Shown here in pieces: positions 38,359-45,991 of a stretch of 64,000 nucleotides of DNA. The position numbers were made by a program, and so were the translations under genes. The stretch's first letter is position 1, and every line of letters begins with the position of its first letter. The notes under the pieces are model-generated. The model was not told the DNA's origin. It was given only the letters and a program-made list of their open reading frames with translations, and did not search any database. Source of the DNA: Rhodanobacter soli (lineage in GTDB: Bacteria > Pseudomonadota > Gammaproteobacteria > Xanthomonadales > Rhodanobacteraceae); NCBI RefSeq assembly GCF_040548735.1, contig NZ_JBEPSD010000001.1, forward strand, positions 1,798,001 through 1,862,000, in the 5' to 3' direction.

Positions 38359-38704
38359 CTGTTCTTCAGACGGCTCCCGATCCATGCACGGGTCCGCCGC
38401 ATGACGAAGCTGGCCAGGGGCGCGCATGAAATCGGCCGAACCGGAGGGCGCCGATTGTCACGGCATCGGGAAAGGGAAAAGCACGATGGTCTTGCCGGTT
38501 CCGGGGTATCTGGGCGATCGTGTTTCGCGCTCGGCACCCTCCATCCGTGACATGCTTCGGCCTGCGCGGATCGCTCCGGGTTTCCGCCGCCGACACTGGC
38601 CATTCCGTCATGAACCGATGTGCCCGAAGATCCTCCGGCAAGTCGCGTTGGACCGCCCCGCCCGCTGGCCTCATGGGCGCGGACCGCATGCGTTCGAGCC
38701 GTTC

Positions 38705-39544
38705 ATGAAGGATCCCCGCACAACGACGCGTCCGCGGCGTTGCCCCGCCCGGGGTGGTCCTGTCTTCCTTGCAGTCACCGGTTTCGCGGCACTGATCATC
38801 GGCGCATGCCTGACGCCGGCGCTGCATGCCCAGTCGACCCCCTTCAACGGCACCGTGGCGCTCAGCTCGCAGCTGGTGGACCGCGGGCAGGCGATGACCT
38901 CCAGCACACCCATCCTGCAGGGGGCCGCCTCCTGGACTTCCCCGGCCGGCTGGTCGCTTGGCCTGTCCGGCAGCGCCGAAGTGCGCTCGCCCGACCGCCT
39001 CGTGGCCGCCCTGGCGCAGGTCTCCCGCCACTGGTCGCTTGCCGGCGACTGGCAGATGCAGGCGAACCTGCTCTACTACCACTACGCCGGCACGGCCCGT
39101 TCCAGGGCCTTCGACCGCGCCGAAACCGGGCTCAGCTGGAGCTACCGCGACGTGCTGACCCTCGGCCTGTCGGCCATCCACGTCGTCGGCAGCCAGAGCC
39201 GGCACCGGCTGCGCGGCGCCGCGGACATCAGTGTCCACTGGCCGCTGGCACGTCACGTTTCCCTTTCCGCCGGAGCGGGCATTGCGCAGTCCCCGATTGC
39301 GCCCTACAACGCCTACGGCTACGGTCACGCAGGTCCCCACGAATACGGCCATGACGGCCATACGGGTTCCTACAGCCACCGTCGCAGCGAGGACTTCCAC
39401 AGCTACGGTCACGTGGGATTGCTGTGGAACCGCGGACCCTGGCGGATCGAGCTCGACCGCATCCTGGCGGACCCGGAAACGCGGTGGCAATGGGACGTCA
39501 TGGGCGCCTCGCCCTGGGTAGCCACCGTTTCATGGTCCTTCTGA
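38705..39544 (+). CDS. TorF-like outer-membrane beta-barrel protein with His-rich loop
   Basis: 279 aa from MKDPRTTTRPRRCPARG. A signal peptide ends near ACLTPALHAQS. The rest has alternating strands (SSQLVDRGQAMTSSTP, GWSLGLSGSAEVRSPDR) like the TIGR02001/TorF group and ends in the aromatic VATVSWSF of outer-membrane barrels. Residues about 203-240 form a loop very rich in His, Gly and Tyr, as in YGYGHAGPHEYGHDGH, which could bind metal. It lies between two ECF elements and just before the ECF sigma gene. Its function is unknown. Confidence 0.65.
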   Translation: MKDPRTTTRPRRCPARGGPVFLAVTGFAALIIGACLTPALHAQSTPFNGTVALSSQLVDRGQAMTSSTPILQGAASWTSPAGWSLGLSGSAEVRSPDRLVAALAQVSRHWSLAGDWQMQANLLYYHYAGTARSRAFDRAETGLSWSYRDVLTLGLSAIHVVGSQSRHRLRGAADISVHWPLARHVSLSAGAGIAQSPIAPYNAYGYGHAGPHEYGHDGHTGSYSHRRSEDFHSYGHVGLLWNRGPWRIELDRILADPETRWQWDVMGASPWVATVSWSF

Positions 39545-39551
39545 TCCGGAG

Positions 39552-39580
39552 GCAACCTTTTCGCGCCGATCCGGTACCTA
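39552..39580 (+). promoter_or_regulatory. ECF-type promoter element of the sigma factor operon (autoregulatory)
   Basis: This reads GCAACCTTT-N12-GGTACCTA and lies in the 77-base gap between the TorF-like stop and the ECF ATG, 41 bases before that ATG. An ECF sigma factor transcribing its own operon is usual, which is what ties this motif to the gene at 39622. Confidence 0.75.
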
Positions 39581-39621
39581 CATCGCAACCCAATCGAGTC
39601 CTGCCTACCTTCTCCAGGCCC

Positions 39622-40206
39622 ATGAACGACGACGCTACCGACTCCGACGTCACCGACCGCATGCTGCTCCAGCGCATGGCGGCGGGTGATCGCGTCGCGT
39701 TGGGGGTGCTGTACCGCAGCTATCACGGCAGGCTGTGCCGCTTCCTGACCCGACTGACGCGTCGCGCCGACGTCATCGAGGAAGTCATCAACGATTGCTT
39801 CTGGATCGCCTGGCAGAAGGCGGGCACGTTCCACGGGGATTCGCGCGTTTCCACCTGGCTCATGGGCATCGCCTACCGCTGCGGGCTGAAAGCGCTGCGG
39901 CAGCACGGCGACGAACCCGTCGAAGACGACCCCCGGCACGAAGAACGCAGCGCCGCCCACGACCTGGACGAAGACCGCGAGTTGCGCGACTGGCTAGGCA
40001 AGGGGCTGGAGCGCCTGTCGGTGGACCAGCGGGTCGTCATCGAGCTGGTCTACGGCGTGGGCCACACCCTGGACGACGTGGCGGTCATCATGCAGTGCCC
40101 CGTGGGCACGGTGAAGGCGCGCCTGTTCCATGCGCGGGTGAAGCTGCGCAACGTGCTGCCGACGCTGGCGGGGGACTCGCCCAAACGCACGGAGAACGCA
40201 CCATGA
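39622..40206 (+). CDS. ECF-type RNA polymerase sigma factor
   Basis: 194 aa from MNDDATDSDVTDRM. Region 2 includes LYRSYHGRLCRFLTRLTRR and DCFWIAWQKAGTFHG; region 4 includes LSVDQRVVIELVYG and CPVGTVKARLFHAR. There are no regions 1 or 3. Its stop overlaps the anti-sigma start (ATGA). It probably directs transcription from the seven CAACC-N16-GYACNNA elements in this window, including its own promoter. Confidence 0.93.
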   Translation: MNDDATDSDVTDRMLLQRMAAGDRVALGVLYRSYHGRLCRFLTRLTRRADVIEEVINDCFWIAWQKAGTFHGDSRVSTWLMGIAYRCGLKALRQHGDEPVEDDPRHEERSAAHDLDEDRELRDWLGKGLERLSVDQRVVIELVYGVGHTLDDVAVIMQCPVGTVKARLFHARVKLRNVLPTLAGDSPKRTENAP

Positions 40207-40838
40207 CGTTTCCCATGGATTCCGGCAAGGACTGCGTCCACGCCTGGGAAATGATGCCGTGGGTCCTGCAGGGCAGCGCCACGCAGGAACAGGGCGCGTG
40301 GCTGGAAGGCCACCTGGCGCAATGCGAATCGTGCCGCGCGGAGTTCGCGCAGCAGAGCCGCCTGCGGCTCGCGCTGTCGCTGCCACCGGATGTTCCGGTC
40401 AACGCCGACGTCGGGCTGGGACGCCTGTTGGCCCGCCTGGATACGGCCGATGCCCCGGAGGCTCGCCCTCGTTCGCGCCCGGCCAGCTGGCTGAGCCGGG
40501 CGCTGGTCGCCGCCGTGCTGGTGCAGGCGCTCGGCATCGGCGTGCTGGGCGTGAAGCTGTGGTCGGTGGGCGGCAATCCTTCCTATCGCACGCTCAGCCA
40601 GGAGACCTTGCCCGCGACTCCGGGCGCGATCCGCGTGGTGCCCGACGCGGGCATGACGCTGGCCGACTGGAACGCCTTGCTGCATGCCCTGCGGCTGCAG
40701 GTGGTGAGCGGCCCCAACGATGTCGGTGCCTACACGGTCGCCCCGGTGAGCTCCGCCTCGACGGCGCAACATGCGTTGCAGCAGCTGCGCACCACGCGTG
40801 GCATCCTGCTGGCGGAGCCTGTCGCCGTCACGCCATGA
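40203..40838 (+). CDS. Zinc-finger (zf-HC2) transmembrane anti-sigma factor
   Basis: 211 aa. The N-terminal cytosolic domain has the HxxxCxxC motif EGHLAQCESC (His37, Cys41, Cys44), which binds ECF sigma factors. One membrane segment lies near residues 95-118 (ALVAAVLVQALGIGVLGVKLW), and a periplasmic domain follows. It overlaps the sigma gene at its start and the protease gene at its end (both ATGA). It should hold the sigma factor inactive until a periplasmic signal releases it. Confidence 0.9.
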   Translation: MTFPMDSGKDCVHAWEMMPWVLQGSATQEQGAWLEGHLAQCESCRAEFAQQSRLRLALSLPPDVPVNADVGLGRLLARLDTADAPEARPRSRPASWLSRALVAAVLVQALGIGVLGVKLWSVGGNPSYRTLSQETLPATPGAIRVVPDAGMTLADWNALLHALRLQVVSGPNDVGAYTVAPVSSASTAQHALQQLRTTRGILLAEPVAVTP

Positions 40839-42145
40839 AGTACGGCCGCCTCCTCCTTCTTGTCGTCGCCGCAGCCGTCTTAGGCGCATGCGCGTCCACG
40901 CCTTCCGTGACCACCCCAGACAACCACGCCGGCCTCGGCCGCATGTCGGTCGCCAGCGCGTCGGCGATGGACAGCCAGCGTGACATCATCCTGGCCGTCG
41001 CCAATCCGCTGGAGCCGCCCCCGATACACGCCGGCTCCAGCCTGCTGGGCTATGCCCCGTCCAGGTATTACGGCGCCGGCCAGCACGCGGCATCCATCCT
41101 GGCCGCGCTGAAAAAGAGCTACGCGTTCAGCGAACTCGCCGGGTGGCCGATCAAGGCCCTCGACCTGTACTGCATCGTGCTGCAGCCGCCGCCCGGCACC
41201 AGCCGGGAGGCCTTGCTCAAGGCGCTCGCGAGGGACGACCGGGTGCGCCTCGCGCAGCCGCTGCACGACTATGCCGTTTACGGCAAGCGGTCCGCCGACG
41301 CGGCACACCGCTACAACGATCCCTACGTCAGCCTGCAACGCGGTTTCGTCGAAACCGATGCCGCGCTGGCACACGACTTCAGCCAAGGCAGCGGGGTCCG
41401 CATCGCGATCGTCGACACCGGCGTCGACATGACGCATCCCGATCTTCGCGGGCGCATCCACGACGCGCACAACATGGTCGACGACGACGCGGCGGCGTTC
41501 GACCGCGACAGCCACGGCACGGAAGTCGCCGGCGTCATCGCCGCGGATGGCGACAACCGCCAGGGCATCGTGGGGGTGGCGCCCAAGGCCACGCTCAGCG
41601 TCTACAAGGCCTGCTGGTATCCGCCCGTGCCGAACGCTGGCGCACGCTGCAACTCCTTCACGCTGGCCAAGGCGCTGGCGACGATCATCGACACCGACGC
41701 CCGCGTCATCAACCTGAGCCTGGGCGGCCCCGCCGATCCGCTGCTCAACCTGCTGCTGGTGCAGATCCTGGAACAGGGCCGCATCGTGGTCGCCGCCATT
41801 CCGCCGGAAGGGAACGTCGACGGATTCCCCGACAGTACCCCGGGAGTCATCCTGGTCCGCGTCAGCGGCGCGTCGGCGGCTCCGTCCGGCGTCCTCAGCG
41901 CCCCCGGCGACGACATCCTGACCACCCAGCCCGGGGGTGGTTACGACTTCACTTCCGGGCCGTCGATGGCGGCTCCGCACGTGAGCGGGATGGCCGCCCT
42001 GCTGCTGTCCCTCGCGCCGGGGCTGGATGCACGCACGATCCATGACCTTCTGCTACGAAGCAGCAAGACCTCGGGCGGCATCCTGCAGGTGAACGCCGCC
42101 GCCGCCCTGACCGAACTGCACGACACGCCGAAAGCCATTCGCTGA
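40835..42145 (+). CDS. Subtilisin-like serine protease lipoprotein (S8 family)
   Basis: 436 aa. Lipobox VLGAC places the lipidated cysteine at residue 19, so it is tethered in the envelope. After about 165 residues of N-terminal domain the S8 triad appears: Asp194 in AIVDTGVDMTHPDL, His227 in DSHGTEVAGVIA, Ser377 in TSGPSMAAPHVSG. The oxyanion-hole segment reads VVAAIPPEGN instead of the common VVAAAGN. Translational coupling to the anti-sigma factor suggests a role in the signalling path, perhaps cutting a periplasmic domain; this is inference. A terminator follows. Confidence 0.85.
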   Translation: MKYGRLLLLVVAAAVLGACASTPSVTTPDNHAGLGRMSVASASAMDSQRDIILAVANPLEPPPIHAGSSLLGYAPSRYYGAGQHAASILAALKKSYAFSELAGWPIKALDLYCIVLQPPPGTSREALLKALARDDRVRLAQPLHDYAVYGKRSADAAHRYNDPYVSLQRGFVETDAALAHDFSQGSGVRIAIVDTGVDMTHPDLRGRIHDAHNMVDDDAAAFDRDSHGTEVAGVIAADGDNRQGIVGVAPKATLSVYKACWYPPVPNAGARCNSFTLAKALATIIDTDARVINLSLGGPADPLLNLLLVQILEQGRIVVAAIPPEGNVDGFPDSTPGVILVRVSGASAAPSGVLSAPGDDILTTQPGGGYDFTSGPSMAAPHVSGMAALLLSLAPGLDARTIHDLLLRSSKTSGGILQVNAAAALTELHDTPKAIR

Positions 42146-42161
42146 TCCGGCCGCGGGTGAA

Positions 42162-42188
42162 CGGGCGGCTGTCCGCCCGACGGTTTTT
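42162..42188 (+). terminator. Rho-independent terminator of the sigma/anti-sigma/protease operon
   Basis: A perfect 7-bp stem, CGGGCGG-CTGT-CCGCCCG, is followed by ACGG and TTTTT at 42184-42188. Confidence 0.85.
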
Positions 42189-42255
42189 ACAGCGCATTCA
42201 CCCGGCTGATTCCAATGTGCGCAGACGCTACAGACGCTGCAGGCAGGAGCATCCC

Positions 42256-42639
42256 ATGTCCTCGGAACAGCATGCCGGCCTGAGCCGGGAATTCATCGAG
42301 CGGCAGCGCCAGCGCCTGCTGGCCTTGCGCAACCAGTTGCTGGGCGGCGAGGAAGACGACCTGGCCCGCAAGCGGGCGTTCCAGCTGGAGCACGGCGACG
42401 AGGCCGAGGAAGAAGAAGACGACGCGCAGGACCTGGCGCAACGGGAAGTCGACCAGGCCCTGCACAATGCGGACGATCACCGCGTGGCGAACATCGAGCG
42501 CGCCTTGCAGAAGATCGCCGAGGGCAGTTACGGCCTGTCCGACCTGAGCGGCGAGCCGATCCCGAGAGCCCGGCTCGAGACCATGCCCGAGGCGCTCCTC
42601 ACCGTGCAGGAAGAGCGCGACCGCGAAGCCCGACGCTGA
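42256..42639 (+). CDS. DksA/TraR-like protein without zinc-finger cysteines
   Basis: 127 aa from MSSEQHAGLSREF with GGAG six bases upstream. A coiled-coil half (RQRQRLLALRNQLLGG, with a run of acidic residues) precedes the globular DksA part. The zinc-finger positions read YGLSDLSGEPIPRARLE, with no cysteine, whereas DksA has four. Similar Cys-less forms occur in Xanthomonadales. It may act on RNA polymerase without a zinc or thiol switch, or be specialised for another partner. Confidence 0.8.
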   Translation: MSSEQHAGLSREFIERQRQRLLALRNQLLGGEEDDLARKRAFQLEHGDEAEEEEDDAQDLAQREVDQALHNADDHRVANIERALQKIAEGSYGLSDLSGEPIPRARLETMPEALLTVQEERDREARR

Positions 42640-42673
42640 CCTCGCCCACCACAACGCCCGAAACGAATCTGCC

Positions 42674-43186
42674 ATGAACATGCTTGCCGCCGGCACCGCC
42701 GCACCGGAATTCACCCTGCACACCACCCCCGACCAGAGCGTGGCGCTGAAGGAGTTCCGCGGCCGCAACGTGATCCTGGCGTTCTATCCCGCCGACTGGA
42801 GCCCGGTGTGCAGCGACCAGTTGGCGCTGTACAACGAATTGCTGGACGAGTTCGCCCGCTTCAACGCGCAGCTGCTGGCGATCTCGGTCGACGGCGTGTG
42901 GAGCCATGCCGCGCTGGCGCGCGACCGCAAGTACCACTTCCCGCTGCTGTCCGACTTCGAGCCCAAGGGCCAGGTGGCCCGCGCGTATGGCGTGTACGAA
43001 GAGCAGGCCGGCGTCGCTCGGCGCGCGCTGTTCGTGATCGACGGCGACGGCGTGATCCGCTGGAGCTATCTCTCGCCGATGGGCGTGAACCCGGGGGCCG
43101 CGGGCATCGTCAACGCGCTCGAAGCGCTGCCCTCGAACAATATCCAGAAGACGCTGCCCGCGGACGTCGCGCAGGAGGTTCCCTGA
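42674..43186 (+). CDS. Peroxiredoxin (AhpC/TSA family), cytosolic
   Basis: 170 aa with no signal peptide. The peroxidatic cysteine is in FYPADWSPVCSDQLALY, within the thioredoxin fold. No clear resolving cysteine is seen, so it is likely a 1-Cys type using an external thiol. Its stop overlaps the next ATG (TGATG), coupling it to the DsbA-like gene. Confidence 0.85.
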   Translation: MNMLAAGTAAPEFTLHTTPDQSVALKEFRGRNVILAFYPADWSPVCSDQLALYNELLDEFARFNAQLLAISVDGVWSHAALARDRKYHFPLLSDFEPKGQVARAYGVYEEQAGVARRALFVIDGDGVIRWSYLSPMGVNPGAAGIVNALEALPSNNIQKTLPADVAQEVP

Positions 43187-43734
43187 TGCTGCACGAGGAT
43201 GCGATCCTGACCGTGCCGGTCTCCGCCCTCGACCACGTCCAGGGCAACGCCCATGCCGTGGTGACCCTGGTGGAGTACGGTGATTTCCAGTGCCCCGCCT
43301 GCGCCAGCGCCTACCCGCTGGCGAAGCAGATCCAGCACCGCTACGCCGGCAACCTGCGGTTCGTGTTCCGCCACTTCCCGCTGAGCCAGGCTCATCCGTA
43401 CGCCCAGCTGGCGGCCGAGCTGGCCGAGGCCGCGGCGGTCGAGGGCCGGTTCTGGGCCATGCACGACTGGCTGTACGAGAACCAGGCGGCGTGGGCGCCG
43501 CACGGCGCTCCCGGCCTGGAAGCCGGCGTGCGGGCGCTGGGCCTGGACGAGGCCGCGATCGCCGCCACGCTGCGCAACCCCGACGTCGACACCCACATCC
43601 GCCGCGACTTCATGGGCGGCGTGCGCAGCGGCGTCAACGGCACGCCCAGCTTCTACGTCAACGGCTACCTGTACCAGGGCGATTTCGATTCGCTGGTGCA
43701 CAGCATCGGCCGGGCGATCGCCCGGCAGGGCTGA
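43186..43734 (+). CDS. DsbA-family thioredoxin-fold oxidoreductase, cytosolic type
   Basis: 182 aa. CxxC motif CPAC lies in YGDFQCPACASAYPL, with the cis-proline loop GVNGTPSFYVNG and the helical insert between. It has no signal peptide, like the DSBA-like oxidoreductases that work in the cytosol. Being translationally coupled to the peroxiredoxin, it is a plausible electron donor for it. Confidence 0.85.
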   Translation: MLHEDAILTVPVSALDHVQGNAHAVVTLVEYGDFQCPACASAYPLAKQIQHRYAGNLRFVFRHFPLSQAHPYAQLAAELAEAAAVEGRFWAMHDWLYENQAAWAPHGAPGLEAGVRALGLDEAAIAATLRNPDVDTHIRRDFMGGVRSGVNGTPSFYVNGYLYQGDFDSLVHSIGRAIARQG

Positions 43735-43747
43735 CCGGGCCACGCGT

Positions 43748-44527
43748 TCAGCCGAACCGCACCGACAGCATCGATATCGAGCCGCCGTCCATGCCTTCGA
43801 CCGGGAACGTCACCGCGTCGCCTTCGGCGCTGGCGCCGAGCACGTACAGCAGCGGCAGGTAATGCTCGGGCGTGGGCACCGACAGCTCCGCGTCGCGGCC
43901 CATCGCTTCGTAATCCACCAGCGACGCATGATCGCCCTGCAGCATCAGTTCGCGTGCCTGCGCCTCGAAACGCAGCGCCCAGTCAAACGGTTCCGCCGGA
44001 TGCCGCCCCCAGGCATAGCTGTGCAGGTTGTGCACCACGTCACCACTGCCGATCAGCAGGATGCCCTCGTCACGCAACGGCCGCAGCAGCCGGCCCAACC
44101 CGTAGTGGAACGCCGGCGGCTGCGACTCGTCGATGGAGAGCTGCACCACCGGCACGTCGGCGGCGGGAAACACGTGGCGCAGCACCGACCAGGTGCCATG
44201 GTCCAACCCCCACGAAAGATCCGCGCGCACGTCCAGCGGCTGCAGCAGTTCGCGCACGCGGCGCACCAGGGCGGGATCGCCGGGCGCGGGATAGTGCACC
44301 TCGAACAACTCGCGCGGGAAGCCGCCGAAATCGTGGATCGTGCGCGGCGCCGCCATCGAGGTGACCGCGGTGCCGGGCAGGTACCAGTGCGCCGACACCG
44401 ACAGCACCGCGCGCGGCCGCGGCAGGCGCTGGCCGAGCGCCGCCCAGCCACGGCTCCAGTCGTTGTCGTGCAGCGCGTTCATCGGGTTGCCGTGCCCGAA
44501 GAAGATCGTCGGCATACGTGCATTCAT
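43748..44527 (-). CDS. ygiD: Extradiol dioxygenase, DODA/YgiD type
   Basis: 259 aa. PTIFFGHGNPMNAL gives the first metal histidine, SVSAHWYLPG and the LLIGSGDVVHNLHSY region give others of the class III (LigB) fold. YgiD of E. coli is a DOPA 4,5-dioxygenase-like enzyme. It converges with the DsbA-like gene across 13 bases. Confidence 0.88.
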   Translation of the reverse strand: MNARMPTIFFGHGNPMNALHDNDWSRGWAALGQRLPRPRAVLSVSAHWYLPGTAVTSMAAPRTIHDFGGFPRELFEVHYPAPGDPALVRRVRELLQPLDVRADLSWGLDHGTWSVLRHVFPAADVPVVQLSIDESQPPAFHYGLGRLLRPLRDEGILLIGSGDVVHNLHSYAWGRHPAEPFDWALRFEAQARELMLQGDHASLVDYEAMGRDAELSVPTPEHYLPLLYVLGASAEGDAVTFPVEGMDGGSISMLSVRFG

Positions 44528-44667
44528 GGCATGACCTGCAGCCTCGCCGGGCGGGTCCTCGCGGGCGCCCGCATCTACGCACTGATGACATTCGGGGCGT
44601 TAGCGTGGCGTGAGTGCCGGCGATGGCGGATGGACGTCCATTCCATGGCGCAGCCCGGGAGACAGGC

Positions 44668-45279
44668 ATGAAGATCGCATTGATCGGCGTCAGCGGACTG
44701 GTCGGCTCGCACCTGCTGGCGGAGCTGCTCCGGCGCGGGCACGAGGTCACCGGCATTGCCCGCGACACCGGTGGCGTGGCCGCACGGCCGCAGTTGCGGC
44801 TGAAGAACGGCGATGCCACCCGGCCGGCGCAGCTGGCGCCGCTGCTGGCCGGTCACGAGGCGGTGATCAGCGCCACGAAATTCGCCACGTCCGACGTGGC
44901 GGCGCTGATCGCTGCGCTGAAGCAGGCCGCCGTGCACCGGTTGCTGGTGGTCGGCGGCGCCGGCAGCCTGGAGGTGGCGCCGGGCCAGGCGCTGATCGAC
45001 ACGCCGGGTTTCCCTGCGGCGTACAAGCCGGAGGCGGAGGCGGGACGACGCTTCCTCGATGCGTTGCGCAAGGAGCAGCAGCTCGACTGGACCTTCCTGT
45101 CGCCTTCGGTCGAATTCATCCCGGACGAGCGCACCGGAATATTCCGCCTCGGCGGCGACCAGTTGCTCACCGACGCGAGCGGCCGCAGCTGGATCTCGAT
45201 GGAGGACTTCGCGATCGCCCTCGTCGACGAACTGGAGACACCGAAGCATTCGCGGCAACGCTTCACCGTCGGTTACTGA
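44668..45279 (+). CDS. NAD(P)-binding atypical SDR (NmrA/YwnB type)
   Basis: 203 aa from MKIALIGVSGLVGSHLLAEL, with GGGAG upstream. The GxxGxxG dinucleotide motif is clear and the remainder follows atypical SDRs lacking a YxxxK site. It may be a redox sensor or reductase. It is followed by an FMN reductase gene 44 bases on, probably in one transcript. Confidence 0.82.
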   Translation: MKIALIGVSGLVGSHLLAELLRRGHEVTGIARDTGGVAARPQLRLKNGDATRPAQLAPLLAGHEAVISATKFATSDVAALIAALKQAAVHRLLVVGGAGSLEVAPGQALIDTPGFPAAYKPEAEAGRRFLDALRKEQQLDWTFLSPSVEFIPDERTGIFRLGGDQLLTDASGRSWISMEDFAIALVDELETPKHSRQRFTVGY

Positions 45280-45323
45280 CCACCCGCCGACCAGCGGCCC
45301 ACCTCACCCATCAGGACATTCGC

Positions 45324-45896
45324 ATGAAGACCTACAAAGTCGGCTATCTCGTCGGCAGCCTCGCCAAGGGCTCCATCAACCGCCTGCTGGCCAAGGCGCT
45401 CACCCGACTCGCGCCGCCGGGGCTGGAGCTGGCGGAGATCCCGATCCGCGACCTGCCGCTGTACAGCTACGACTACGACGCCGACTACCCGCCGGTGGCG
45501 CGCGCGTTCAAGCAGGCGATCGCCGAGGTCGACGCGGTGCTGTTCGTCACCCCGGAGTACAACCGCTCCATCCCCGGCGCGCTGAAGAACGCGATCGACT
45601 GGGCCAGCCGTCCGTGGGGCAAGAACTCGTTCTCGCGCAAGCCGTCCGCGGTGATCGGCACCTCGCCCGGCTCGATCGGTACCGCGGTCGCCCAGCAACA
45701 ACTGCGCGGCGTGCTGTGCTTCTGCAACTCGCCGCTGATGAACACGCTGGAGGCGTACATCCAGTTCCATCCGGGCCTGATCAGCGAGGACGGCACGGTC
45801 ACCAACGAGTCCACCGCCGAGTTCCTGACCAACTACATGAAGGAACTGCATGTCTTCATCGAACGCGTGCTCGCCGTGCTGCCGCGGGAAGCGTAG
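45324..45896 (+). CDS. NADPH-dependent FMN reductase (flavodoxin-like)
   Basis: 190 aa. FMN phosphate loop GSLAKGSINRLLAKAL and the flavin-stacking segment FVTPEYNRSIPGALKNAIDW are typical of the ChrR/YieF and azoreductase-like group. It reduces quinones or other electrophiles with NADPH in the cytosol, protecting against redox cycling. Confidence 0.9.
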   Translation: MKTYKVGYLVGSLAKGSINRLLAKALTRLAPPGLELAEIPIRDLPLYSYDYDADYPPVARAFKQAIAEVDAVLFVTPEYNRSIPGALKNAIDWASRPWGKNSFSRKPSAVIGTSPGSIGTAVAQQQLRGVLCFCNSPLMNTLEAYIQFHPGLISEDGTVTNESTAEFLTNYMKELHVFIERVLAVLPREA

Positions 45897-45914
45897 CGTC
45901 CGGTGCTTGTGCTG

Positions 45915-45991
45915 CCGTTGATCCGGCCCGCAAGCCCTGAGCGCAGCCGAGGGGTGATCGGGCGGCCGGTCGTTGCGGACCGGATCAACGG
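45915..45991. repeat. Large-loop inverted repeat between convergent genes
   Basis: CCGTTGATCCGG (45915-45926) pairs perfectly with CCGGATCAACGG (45980-45991), which overlaps the TonB-receptor stop. The position between convergent genes suggests a two-way terminator, although there is no T-tract. Confidence 0.45.

Larger units (their letters stand above)
38214..38704. other. Divergent regulatory region of the polysaccharide locus
   Basis: This 491-base gap holds two back-to-back ECF-type elements, at 38255-38283 (leftward) and 38330-38358 (rightward), 46 bases apart. The remaining 346 bases up to the TorF-like ATG have short open frames with unremarkable codon use and no good ribosome site. 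A long untranslated leader is the simplest reading. Confidence 0.6.

Noticed and set aside
38401-38550. A 49-codon frame 42 bases after the rightward ECF element, considered as a peptide precursor
   Set aside because: There is no ribosome site and third-position GC is weak compared with real genes here. It is kept only as a possibility within the long-leader finding.
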